From NCBI GenBank assembly GCA_002803225.1, contig NXFV01001251.1, forward strand, positions 184,638-248,637: a stretch of DNA of 64,000 nucleotides, read 5' to 3'. The DNA is from Gamarada debralockiae (Eukaryota; Ascomycota; Leotiomycetes; Helotiales; Hyphodiscaceae). A program made the translations under genes and the position numbers. Shown here piece by piece: positions 22,151-32,498 of the stretch (within the stretch, counting starts at the first letter, position 1; each line of letters starts with the position of its first letter). Under the pieces are notes generated by a model. It did no database searches and was not told the DNA's origin. It saw only the letters and a list, made by a program, of their open reading frames with translations.

Positions 22151-22401
22151 ATGGCTACCCAACCTCCAGCAGTCATATACGCTTTTAGGTCGTCATTGCC
22201 CACACTCAGGCTCAAGTCGATGCAGCATACGAGGCTTGCGACAGGTTTCCTGACTGGAATCCCGAAAACAACCCCAAATCCCCTTTCTCGGTCATCAAAG
22301 CAGGTGACTTTGGATGGGTCCGAGACGCAAGCTATGATCAGGAAGGTTATGCGTACATATCACTCCTTCAACATACAAACAATGAGCTCCAAGTTTGTTG
22401 A
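22151..22401 (+). pseudogene. Small protein with a disrupted start, unknown function
   Basis: From 22189 to the TGA at 22399-22401 one frame reads as a convincing 70-residue protein segment ('AQVDAAYEACDRFPDWNPE', 'SPFSVIKAGDFGWVRDAS', 'GYAYISLLQHTNNEL'). It has no ATG and is preceded directly by TAG. The nearest ATG (22151, 'MATQPPA') lies in another frame. A GT..TTTTAG pair (22172-22188) would join them in phase, but the intron would be only 17 nt. Either an upstream exon is missing from my reading, or a small indel has broken the gene. I do not recognise the family. Confidence 0.4.
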
Positions 22402-23020
22402 GCGTGGAGAAGGAAAATTCAAGGGATGTATCCCCCGACAATGCATCAAGATGGGAAAGCATAGTTGGATATGAGAGGAGTACTCCCCAATCTCAAGTAA
22501 CTCGTCGCTCGTCAGCTGCCCCAAACATCCCATAAGTTCTCTCGTTTCATGGCAGGTCTGTTCAAGAATATGAAAAATGAGCAGAACAGCTTGGAAATGT
22601 CACAGGGGCGTTTGCGTGGCGGATCAACCGATGACCCCGCTAACGCCGTAATCGGCCGTTGACATCACCCCAACAGAATCGTCGGCGACCAGTAGTACGA
22701 CCTTATATCGTACGACCCTAAGACTTAGGATAGTTTATAGTTATAGAGAGGTAGCTTACGCATTTGAGTTTCAGGCGATTTGGCCTAGGATTGCGTGCGT
22801 AGTGTGGCCCTAAAATTTAGGTAGCGCAAGTACGCTAAATGGCCCTAAAAATATAGCGAGGCAAGCCTGTACTACAGCGTATACAGCATACGCTATTTAC
22901 TCACTATGCTCTTGAGCTGCGCTAGTCATAATACAAGTGTAGAGATATCATATAGAGCTAGCTAGCTAGCTAGCTAGATTATTAATTTTTATGCTAATTT
23001 TTATACTAATCCTATTATCC
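22402..23020. other. 3' flank of the Crypton element
   Basis: Noncoding and AT-rich toward the right. It contains three related blocks (GACCCTAAG, GGCCCTAAAA, GGCCCTAAAA at about 22713-22850), a near-palindrome CCTAAAATTTAGG (22811-22823), GTACGACC twice near 22695-22720, and a (CTAG)n run at about 22961-22979. These may be subterminal sequences of the mobile element; its exact end is not visible. Confidence 0.45.
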
Positions 23021-25411
23021 TTACATCTTCTTTCGTGCGTCCTTGATCCCCTTAATGACCTTATCAAGGGAGGCCTTCGTACGGAGGCGCTCCTGCTCCA
23101 TAGCCTCTATGACCACCTCGATCGCCTCTTGATCACTATTCCCAGCCCTAGCCATGATCTCATCAATGATAACCTTCCGCATTGAGTAGTACTGACGCTC
23201 TGACGGAGCGCGCCAGCGGTTGCCGTACATACTATCGAGTGCCGCGACTGAGGGGAGGCCGCCTAGGCCAACCGTCCACTCCCTCCATAGGCCCGGGATT
23301 GTGACGACATTACGCGAGAGCTTGTATAAGGGCATGATGGCTGTGGCAGCAGCTGGCATGGCTCGAGCTAGTGGAGCAGGGCCGCCAAGGTCGACTACAG
23401 CCAGCTGACGCCGCACCGCCAGGTCTAGCGGGGAGGGAGGGGTCTGCTGGCGCAGCCGGCGCAGTTGGCCCGTAGCTGGATCATAGCCCTGGGGAAGCAT
23501 CCGACTCCTGCCAGGCATGAAATTTTGGCTAAATGAGCCCGTAAGGAAGTCATCCAACTTCCCAGAGAGCTCGTTTAGGGAGCTCTGTACCTGAGCTAGG
23601 CTAGCCGCGTGAGTGGCCTGCCCAGTCTGTATCACGCCCGTCATGCTCTGTAGCCGCTCGTTGACAGACGGGATCGCCTTCTCAATTGCCACAAGATGAG
23701 GGTCCTCATGGCGGATTGTGTCTGCGGCGGCCAGGACCGCGGCCGCGAAGCTGGCGTAGTCAGGACTAGTGAAGAGCGCGTCAAGAAAGATAGGGTGGTG
23801 TGGATGGTTGCGCCGTAAAAAGACCGAGTCTTGCAAGAAGACATCGCGGAGCTTGTCCAGGAGCTCAAGGAAGCCACCCGCTGCCAGATTCGGCTCCACG
23901 ACCTCTGTTGCGCTAGGTGAGCCCAGGTGAGCCTGGCGCCAGCTATCTAGCTGGGGCCAGACTCGCTGGCGTAGCGCCAGCGGCGGCTTGACTGTCTCAC
24001 GCGGTACAAAGTAGTTCGAGGCGTAGTCTGGCTCGAAGTCAGCCATGCCTCTCATAAACTGGCGCGGCAGGTCTGTCAGGTAACAGCCATCACTATTCCA
24101 GTGACCTCCCCGCCGGATCTGAGGCTCAGGGGCGTTATTGGCTTCTGCGATCCGTGCGCCGGATGAGCGCGGCATATGCATGACCTTGGACCCCTGGATT
24201 CCACTCTGAGCGTACAACCGTCTCGTCCAGGAGCTTGCCGTAGAGTTAGAGAGCTTCGTGCCCAGGTGGGTGTTATCACGCTTCAGGAGCTTGATGTAAT
24301 ACCAGTCCTGGCTTGTACGGAAGCAAGGGAAGGGCTCCCCTGACAAGTGCCAGCGCCAGAACAAGTACGCTGCCAAGGCGCCGACGACGCAGGACCGGTA
24401 GTCACGGTGGCGCAGGGCCGCCCCATATTCGAGCCTGCCATGCTGGTTCATCTTCCCCTGGTCTATGATAGTCACAAGGCACCAGCTATCACCACGCGGC
24501 CCTTCCTTTGGCAATGGCATTAGGAAGAGGTCCGCGAGCTCAATCAGCAGCCGGTTGCTCGACCGTAAGAGCATAGAATTGCCGAGGAGGAAGTCGAGCT
24601 GCGTCCGTAGTGACTGCTCGACTATGCCCTTGCCAAGACCCTCACTCCAGACTTGATAGTTTAAGTTAAGGACCTGCGAGGCGAGATAGCTATCGCGGAA
24701 CGTCGAGAGGCCGCGGTCCGTAAACTCTTCACGGCGGCGAGCATGCTCCCCTCGTAGAATCGAGGTCTCTAGTGCCTTCATGGCTATCCGCGTCGGCTGT
24801 GGCGCGCTGTGGAGACCGCGGCAGGTCTGGTAGGACCAGAGCTCCTTGATAGCTGAGACGTAGCCGCGTACAGTGTTGTACATCAGGACGAGCTCTGAGC
24901 AGTCCTCATCATCCTCGCCTTCGATAATTAGGTGAGTACTAGCTTCGATAGCTACAGCCGCTCCTGTCGCACTCTTCTGGCGCTTGTGGGGCCGTTCCTT
25001 GGCCGCGGCCACTGCCGCCTTCGCCTTCCTCTTCCTCTCCTCGTCTAGCCGGCGGCCCTTGCGCGGAGCGCGTGAGGCAACCTCCTCCTTGATGAAGAGC
25101 AGCAGCTTGCCCTCGTCGACCCAGTCTCCTGGGAGGTACTGGCCGCCAGGGGGGAAGCCCTGCGCGGCGCACCAGGTTCTCCACTCCTTTTGCTTCGGGC
25201 CGTAGTTCCTAGCCGTATTGGGCGGCCGGTGCGTACGGTGATACTCCAGCGTCTCGTCGCGCGCTGCCTGGATCCTAGCCTCGAGCTCCTGGGTTAAGGG
25301 GGGCGCTGCTGGCGTAGCTGTAGGAGTAGTGGCAGGAGCCGCCAGAGGCGTCAGGAGGTCCCTGGCCGTATGGGCGTCGTGGAGCAGCGCGTCAGCTAGG
25401 ATCGCCGCCAT
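23021..25411 (-). mobile_element. Crypton-type transposon, intact tyrosine recombinase ORF
   Basis: A single uninterrupted frame of 796 residues, clearly more GC- and CpG-rich than its neighbours. Domains in order: an Ala/Pro-rich N-terminus; an SAM-like DNA-binding start ('NTARNYGPKQKEWRTWC', near residue 65); an Ndc10/CBF3-like tyrosine recombinase core with 'LLRSSNRLLIELADL' (first catalytic Arg, ~270), 'HMPRSSGARIAEANN' (His-x-x-Arg, ~435), 'RRGGHWNSDGCYLTDLP' (His and nucleophile Tyr, ~460-470); and a C-terminal GCR1_C-like domain ('IPGLWREWTVGLGGLPSV', ~715-785). This architecture is that of fungal Cryptons, which move as DNA circles through a tyrosine recombinase. The DUF3435 captains of Starships differ in motif set and lack GCR1_C. 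No frameshift or stop breaks the frame, so the element may still be active. The ends of the element are not resolved. Confidence 0.85.
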
Positions 25412-25875
25412 GATCGTGACCTTAGATAGGCTTCGATTCGACTCAGTATAGGTCTATATCCCTAGGGGCTTGGACTTGTAAGAGAGTCTTGGAGGCGTAC
25501 GAACTGGTCTGGGGAGAGAGCTTTGATAGATGTTGACAGAAGAGGGCGCGCGCGACCACGACGCGCTATTGCCGCCGCCCTCATGACATCGCGCCTAGCG
25601 CCGTCATCGAACCGTCATCTCTGCGAAATTAATCCTAGGTCGTGAGGGCTTGGCGGTCACGGGCCTCGATTATCTGGTAGGGAAATTGGGTAATTTCGCA
25701 GGGCCCGACGCCTAAGCGAGGACTCGATGATTCTGACACCCTCATTTCTCTCGGGTGCTCGAAAACGGACATTGAATGGGTTTCCTCTACTGCAGAGCTG
25801 AGCAATTGGATTGAGAAAGGCATGTGAACTAAGTCTATAAATCGACACTGTCGAATTTTCTAACATTATCTAGGC
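25412..25875. other. 5' flank of the Crypton ORF
   Basis: Noncoding. The first ~210 bp keep the element's high GC and CpG content (GCGCGCGCGACC near 25548), then the composition drops to that of the host beyond about 25620-25710. The change and the inverted repeat at 25621-25701 suggest that the element's 5' boundary lies near there. Confidence 0.4.
25621..25701. repeat. 11-bp perfect inverted repeat near the Crypton 5' boundary
   Basis: CTGCGAAATTA at 25621-25631 is repeated in inverted form as TAATTTCGCAG at 25691-25701, with a 59-bp spacer. It could be a recombinase binding pair or simply a chance stem. Confidence 0.5.
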
Positions 25876-27780
25876 ATGAAAAAAGCTGGAACATGTCAAT
25901 TTTTTGCAAATGGCCAGCCGCATCCTTCCACGCTTCGAAACCTGCCGCTTATTTCGGCCAGAAAACATCCTCTGAATGACTACTTCATGAGAAATCGTGG
26001 AATATACGCTATCCTTTATTGGATAGAGCTTCCCAACGACACTTATCACTACTGTGATATGTCGGGCAGTCCGAATGTCGGATCAGATGATATTGAGAGG
26101 CAAAAACATATATGTATTAATATCTAAGGAGGGAAGATATGTTAAACAACAGTTGCCATAGCAACAACCAGAGCATAGATTTCATTTGACACCGAGGATA
26201 ATGAGAGCCGATTTCAGGCTCACCTTGATCAAATAACAAGTACGAATCCACCTACTGCATCCAAAACCCACTACACCATAGCCCAAGTAGTTGATCAAAA
26301 CGACGGTGGGAGGTACTGTTGCATTGCACTTGCACAATCACACGTATTAGAGAAAAAGAGATCAGCCAGAAGCTTCTGCGATGTTCAGAGCAACTATTCC
26401 AATGCGCTCTTCACTGTATGTCTGACGCTGTTATGGCCCTCCCGGAGTCAGTGGGAGTGTACCTTGCCCGGGGTCAAGACTACTCTATTGCCCGTCTTTT
26501 GAGCCGCTTGATTTGCTCGATTGCAAACGAAGTAGGCTGGGCTTTGAACAAGGAAGTCAAAGGACTGAACTTCTCGATGCCAATGGCAGAGGTATCACCA
26601 AGGGAATCGCCTATTTGACTTCGACACGACCTTCCCGATTCTCGAGGACGGGTGGCTATGTCCAGCTTCAATCGACGACCTATTCGGATCCAAGCGGTAA
26701 AGATCAACAGTCCGACACAATGTGCCCTTATTCTTTCGGCAGGCAGAACCCTAACCACACAAGGGAAAGCAAAGATCTATCGTTCTAACTGGGCTCCTCA
26801 TCTTCTGCAAAAAGTGAGAAATCCCTTTGGGCACAATGATCAACACCACTGTTGAGATTATGCCAGAGGGTACGGCCCACCATACATCATACTTCCGGAC
26901 GCCACAAGTTGGAGCGTTTACAAACTACAAGACCTTGATACGAACGGCCCTTTAACAGTATCTGGAAAGCAGCTTATCTTGAGAGCGGTATAGTTTTCAC
27001 GGCCCCGAGGCCACAAACCAACCCTTCGAGACAGAGCATCTACTTCGGTCACAAGGAATCGCCATCCCTTACTTCTGATTACACTAGAGCCTTGAACTCT
27101 TTACAGCCTTGCTTCAAGTTCAATACACGCCCCATCCTCCAGCATGGATGCCTAGACCTACCAACCTTGCCCTCAGACAAGTAGTCTACAACCATTTGGA
27201 ACAATGCTTCGACATTTCTCAACCCATACCCATTCAGCTTCCAGCGCCCGCCTTGAGATCACTTCTGGAGAATCACAAAGCATTGACTGCGCGGGACGGA
27301 TCGGAGCTTGCTGTTGGCAAGATGCCGGACAACTTTAGTAAAAATGTGCCAAGTACCACAACAACTGGAAGTGCAGGGGGATTAGGGAATGGGAAAAATT
27401 GCGATCTCTACGCTCTGGTGAGAAAACATACCTCATTCTATTCCTAGATTTCTGTTAACAGACTGATTTTTCATAACTTCGTTTCGGCCACTATCTACTC
27501 CGCCACGGAAGCGGGGGTTAATCGGACATTCAAGTGCGAGCCCAAGCTCGTTGAAGGACAATGGGCATGTGCTAGATGTGCCATTTTACGAAAAGCTTGC
27601 ACATGGCACCACGAGGCGGAACTTTCCAGTCGAGGCTGGCAGGATCTACTCCTGAGAGGCCGGACAACAGAGATTTTCACTATCCAAGCACCTTCATTGG
27701 CGGCTGCTATTGCAGAGATAGAGGACACAGGAGAGCTTGAGGAGGATCTTGATGTCGAAGTGTTTTCAGATGATGAGTAA
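25876..27780 (+). pseudogene. Decayed gene relic with a readable Cys-containing C-terminal segment
   Basis: Fragments of protein-like sequence in different frames run from about 25876 to 27780, interrupted by many stops. The best preserved part is 27109-27780: 'LRQVVYNHLEQCFDIS' and 'LPAPALRSLLENHKAL', then after TAG 27445-27447 the same frame continues with 'QWACARCAILRKACTW' (a Cys-x2-Cys-x6-Cys pattern), 'HHEAELSSRGWQDLLLRG' and an acidic end ('EEDLDVEVFSDDE') before the final TAA. The TAG lies inside a possible 30-nt GTGAGA..CCTAG intron (27418-27447), shorter than usual. Upstream pieces include 'LFDFDTTFPILEDGW' (frame of 26644) and 'GYGPPYIILPDATSW' (another frame). I do not recognise the family. 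The C-terminal Cys motif recalls zinc-binding segments of fungal regulators or retroelement proteins. Confidence 0.4.
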
Positions 27781-28239
27781 GGGGTAGGGCTATTTGGGAT
27801 GGAGACAACGGGGTGTTGCATTGAAAAGTACTTTTGATTTGCCTTGCGTTGCTTTCCGCTATCTTGCTGATAGGTAGTCATGCATCCACACTTGCGGTGT
27901 TTTCAAAAAAATAAAATAAAATAAAATAAAATTTCGTTGATCTTGGGGTTGAATTTGGATTTAGGCGGCGCCCGCCATTTTGCACGCTTTTACAGGGTAT
28001 GATAAGCAGCGATCCGCCGCTAAAGGGTACCCCGAATCTGCACTTCCATGTACATACCTTCAAATTTCACAGCTCGACTGCCATAGTACTCAATGAATTC
28101 ACACTTTTGCTAATTTTGCTTCAGAAGACTGAGAAATATGACGAAATGGCGCCAACGCGGGGCGATTTTAGTCTTGGCGGGCCTCGACCGGCTGTCCAAA
28201 GCCCCACAGCACCCTCAGAGTTGAGTAGGTATGAAGTAG
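27781..28239. other. Intergenic
   Basis: Includes an (AAAAT)n run at about 27908-27932. Otherwise no gene or repeat is recognised. Confidence 0.45.
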
Positions 28240-29062
28240 GTCTTGCCCGGCATCCTCCACGCCACTTGATGATCTTTAGTTGGATCAAAGAAATGTTGAT
28301 GTGTCACGAGTCCGAAAACATTTCGAGCATTGTAGGGACCCTGTAGCTCCATGATCGTCGCCAGTCAACTGTCTGTTGAAAGCCACTTTCTCTCTGACGC
28401 AATTGTTTTCGGTGACTTTTGGCTCGACATTCTCCACAATATTTGAACTGCTTTTGATCCTCGGCTGAATCGAAGAAATTCGATATTTAAAGAGTTCAAT
28501 AACATTTCAAGCACTGCTTGGACCGGGCAGCTCCATGGACGTCACCAATCAATACTCGTTTGCGTTTATACAGTACTTTCGCTGGCTTTCTCTGTCCTTT
28601 GCCCGGCATTGTCCACACCACTTAAAGAGCTTTCCTGTATTGTTCGTTGGATTCAAGAAATTTGATACTTCAACAGTTTCATAACATTTCGAGCATTGCT
28701 TGGACCCGGAAGCTTCATGTATGTCGTGAGCCAACAGTCGTTTGCGTCGATCCGTTCTTTCTCTTTGTTTTGCCCGACACTCTAGACAGAGTTTAAAAGC
28801 TTTTGGTCATCCGTAGATTTGAGGAAGTTAGATATCTCAAGAAATTGATGACATTTCGAACACGTTCTGGACTCGGCAGCGCTGCTGCTGCTACTCCTAG
28901 GAGGTCGGCGAGGTGATCCCTTGGGAATCATTATGCGTTTGCGTACGCGCGGGGAGGAAGGCCAACGGCAGGTGGTATTGAGAGACACTTGGGCCGGAGA
29001 GGCTGGGGCAGCCCTTCGAGCAAATTCAAGGCCTTCAACAGCGGTGCGGAGTGATCTGACCT
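28240..29062 (-). pseudogene. Tandem zinc-module protein, decayed (four CxxC..CxxC units)
   Basis: On the minus strand four diverged units of about 160-185 bp follow one another. Unit 1 (~28880-28740) has 'CSKCHQFLEISNFLK' and, after a 1-nt slip in a T run, the second Cys pair. Unit 2 (~28700-28590) is intact: 'KQCSKCYETVEVSNFL' then 'LFKWCGQCRAKDRESQRK'. Unit 3 (~28520-28410) keeps 'QCLKCY' and 'FKYCGECRAK' but has two stops between them. Unit 4 (~28340-28250) keeps 'LQCSKCFRTRDTSTFL' and then loses frame. Each unit has CxxC-x~20-CxxC spacing, typical of a zinc ribbon or treble-clef-like fold. Upstream, a Ser/Arg/Pro-rich segment with 'RVRKRIMIPKGS' is open to about 29062. No family name can be given. 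TIM17 starts about 190 bp away on the other strand. Confidence 0.5.
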
Positions 29063-29251
29063 AAGCTTTACCGTAGTCGTGGCCTGAGGCCTCACATAAA
29101 ACCCCTACTGGAACCAAGCAATAGTCATGTGATCTCGGGATCTGCCGCGTCGGTCGCGAACGCAAAGGCCTGCAAACCTCATTTTTCTCATCCTTCATTC
29201 TTCCCAGCCAGACCTGTTCTGATATCAACACACATCGGCAATACCATCATC

Positions 29252-30007
29252 ATGGCTTTTGAACATACTCGGGACCCTTGTCCTTGGGTAGTTCTTAACG
29301 ACTTTGGCGGAGCGTTCTGTAGCAATCCCCCTTTCACTTTCGCAGACTCCAGCGCTGACCGTTCCCCGTAGGCATGGGTGTATGTCCCCTCCTACTTCCA
29401 GATCCTCTTCACTTTTTGTCACCATACATTCCCGCAACGAGATATTCGAGGACACAGCTGATACGCAGCTATCTTAGGCCGTCGGCGGGTCGGTTTGGCA
29501 TGGCATCAAGGGGTTTAGGAACAGTCCTTACAACGAAAGACTTCTAGGCTCTATCACTGCGTACGATACTAGAATACACCTTTGTTTTCCTTTCCGAGTG
29601 ATGGGACTAACCAGCATGGATTTATAGGGTCAAGGCTAGAGCTCCTGTCCTCGGGTACGTCGCGCTCTAGGAATCCTATCGTTAGCTATGTCAAATACTG
29701 ATGTCGCCTCCGTAGCGGGAATTTTGGAGTTTGGGGTGGACTCTTCAGTCTGTATGACTGTGCTATCAAAGGCATCCGGAAGAAGGAAGACCCCTGGAAC
29801 GCCATCGGAGCAGGTTTCGTGACTGGTGGATCTCTTGCGATAAGGGGGGGTTTTAGAGCGGCAAGGAACAGCGCTATCGGCTGTGCGGTATTGCTTGCTG
29901 TGATTGAGGGAGTTGGCATCGGGTTCCAGCGGATGATGGCCGAAAATACGCGCCTCGAGGTTCCGTCCTTGACGAAGCAGGAGGCTGGAGCTGTAGCGCC
30001 CGCATAG
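29252..30007 (+). CDS. TIM17: Mitochondrial import inner membrane translocase subunit Tim17
   Basis: Five exons: 29252-29318, 29372-29379, 29478-29560, 29628-29654 and 29716-30007, giving 158 residues, the normal size. Tim17 is a four-helix inner-membrane subunit of the TIM23 presequence translocase. The sequence shows the conserved start '[18 protein letters not shown]', '[16 protein letters not shown]', '[16 protein letters not shown]', '[16 protein letters not shown]' and '[17 protein letters not shown]'. Exon 2 is only 8 nt (GC-ATG-GGT): without it the universally conserved Cys/Ala-Met-Gly-Ala stretch after GGAF is lost and the frame breaks. Exon 4 is 27 nt. Donors of introns 1 and 3 (GTAGCA, GTACGA) deviate from GTATGT/GTAAGT. 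The start codon follows the family N-terminus. Confidence 0.95.
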
Positions 30008-31060
30008 AGCTGGCCGTACAGACTTTGGAGATCTCCGGGAAGACTATGTATGTGCTGACCAGTGGAATGAATCACACAAGCTGACTCCAAGATATGCAGC
30101 AGATGCACTAATCTCCAGCATCGTACCTAACCAATGGATTAATAGATATGCTAGCTGGTTCTCAAGTCTTTATTCAGTAGCCATGCCAATTCAATGCCAC
30201 GCCCCTGCCGACTACTGCTAGCATCGAAAGACAAGACGGTCAAGCTGTAGAGAGCCGGATCAGAGCTGTGCTAAACAAGGATGCGGTTCGGGATGTACTG
30301 GAGGTTAAAGAGATTGTAGAATTACTATGAACCTGTACTTTTATCAGCCAACTCCGTACCTTATGCTTCATTGTCTGGTCAATTGTTAAGGTCGTTAAGC
30401 GATTTCAAAAGTTAAGACTGGTTTATAAACCTTACTAAAGCTATATAATAGCGAGACGTCAACAGTGCAAGATCTAGGCACGATGAAAAGGAGGCCAAAT
30501 TATATGCCTAATGTCGCTAATACCGGTATCAAACGGAGTTGGGTTCGGTACTTTCCCCTCGATATACTGCAAGAATACGTCGTGACGGGACTTAACTGTG
30601 AGTATTAATGATACCGATTGGATAAGTATAGGATATATGATTGCGAGACGCTCCGTAAGGCGAATAGCAGCGCCGATACCTATGAGGTAGTTGAACTCTA
30701 ATTTTTCCCTACGAATCCGCTCTTCTACATCAAACGGGTGGGTTACGAGACAAGCATTAAGCGGCGGCTGAGTTTTAGATCAGGACTAGTTACAGACATC
30801 TTCAGGAAGAGCTAGGATTTGAGGAAAATTTGGAGGGTTCAGAGAGAGGCTAAAATGGTGGGCTTTGTCTTAGGAGTAGAAGGAGGGGTGTAGTTTGGAA
30901 ATCTGATGAATAGATTGAAGTAGAGTGTGCAATATAAAGAATGCAGAGCAGGAAAAATTCTCAAGATTGACATGAACCAATCTCCTCGCCGAGTCAAGAA
31001 CATCATCAACTCCGCCCCATGTCTCCAATCCATAGCTGTTGCTTCGCAACCTCTCCTGAG

Positions 31061-31366
31061 TTAAATCTATGATGTGTAACAAACCGCGAAACGGGATCGT
31101 AGAAGAAGACACGGAGTGGACGAAATCAGGAGAGCCAGAACCGCAGGTTTGGTTTCCAGAGGGCTTGCTTGGTAGGGTATAAGTAAGTGGGATACGTGTA
31201 TAGGATTTTGTAGGATAAAAATTCGAAGAGCGTTGACCAAGACTAGGTAGCAGACCAGGTCACTTCGACCGAGTTTCAGTGACTGAGTGGGAGTGGCGAC
31301 TGAGTCAGGTACTAACCCAGACGAAGCGACCGAGTCAGACCGGTGTGACGTGCAACAAAACTTGAG
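31061..31366. repeat. Dispersed repeat family, copy B (full)
   Basis: Starts TTAAATCTATGATGTGTAAC, contains TTTCAGTGACTGAGT near 31275 and ends CCGGTGTGACGTGCAACAAA. Same order of landmarks as copy A at 19577-19926. Confidence 0.65.
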
Positions 31367-31587
31367 GAAAACAACTGTAAAAATAGATTACTGTGTAATG
31401 AATTATTGAATTGTACGACATATGAAAGACCCATGTGAAGCTTGCGGTCCAGAGGAGCAGGGGAAGTGATCGAGGCGCTCTCTTAGAATGATTAAAATGT
31501 GGTTTGGTTTTATCTATTGTAATTGGGATAAACCCTGCTGTCAAATAAACTATCTAGTTTGTATTTCTACGCGGGCAAAACTTGAAA

Positions 31588-31706
31588 GAAATTACTGACC
31601 AGCGCTGGTGACCTAGAGAGGAACAGGTCCTTTGTGACTGAGCAATCGAAGTTTGCCACGGCAAAGAGACTGAGTCAGAGCGGTGCGATGTGCAACAGAA
31701 CCTGAA
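31588..31706. repeat. Dispersed repeat family, copy C (partial)
   Basis: Contains TGACCAGCGCTGG, AAGAGACTGAGTCAGAG and ends GCGGTGCGATGTGCAACAGA. Only the 3' half of the unit is recognisable. Confidence 0.55.
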
Positions 31707-31915
31707 GAAAACTGTAAGATGATTAATACGCGCTCCGTTGTGAATCATGGAAGTAGGTGTAAGGCAAGAAGAGGTTGGGCGAGGTGACGAAAGAGAGTTA
31801 CGATGCAAACGATCGAGACTCCTAAATCGTAAAATTTTGGAAGGTTATACTTTATATTGTTATCCTTGGAAAGATCTTTAAACACATGAAAAACTGTGTT
31901 TGGATTTCCAACGAG

Positions 31916-32043
31916 GGGAGCCCGAGAGAAGTTGACCGGGTCTGGGTGACCCAGATAGGGTTGTGACCGAGTGTGTCAGAACTGTGGCGATTTACTAGGA
32001 AACAGCGACCGAGTCATACCGGTGCGACGTGCAACAAAACTTA
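31916..32043. repeat. Dispersed repeat family, copy D (partial)
   Basis: Contains GTTGACCGGGTCTGGGTGAC and CAGCGACCGAGTCATA and ends CCGGTGCGACGTGCAACAAA, matching the 3' half of copies A and B. Confidence 0.55.
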
Positions 32044-32498
32044 GGGGCCTTGATAAAGGTATGAATATGTGGCGAATTGCCTGGAGAAGGAGACCACTAG
32101 GCCGTTGCGTTGGATGAAAGTCTGACGGTAGCAGGAGTAGAGGATGGATCTCAAAAATTCACAAGACGAGACCAGTCACTTAGAACAAAACCTGGTTCTG
32201 CTTTCAAATGCATATCTCATTCTTAGCATCTCTCATGTCGCCTCATCCATGCCATCTCACCCCAAAACGCCAACAATTTCTTACCCAACCCAGCCCAATG
32301 TCCAAAACAAAAGTAACAAGTCGAAGGCCTGTTGACGTGGCTATGTGTCTCGCAGTATGAAGACGGTAGAGACAATGAAAACCCCTTTCATACATGCATC
32401 ATGCCAGCGTTCCTTCTATGTTCAATGCTATGTCGAAGTGTAGAATGAGAAGAGTGCAAAGCTAACCCCATACCATGTGCAGTACGACAAATATACAG

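Larger units (their letters stand above)
30008..32498. other. 2.5-kb gene-free region with repeat copies
   Basis: No credible gene on either strand. The right half (31.06-32.05 kb) is largely made of three copies of the dispersed repeat family. The left half (30.1-30.85 kb) is AT-rich and looks like decayed repetitive DNA, with no protein-like frame. Confidence 0.55.

Noticed and set aside
23021..25411. Starship captain (DUF3435) instead of Crypton
   Set aside because: The C-terminal GCR1_C-like domain and Ndc10-like core fit Cryptons, and no cargo-sized element or captain-type motifs are apparent.
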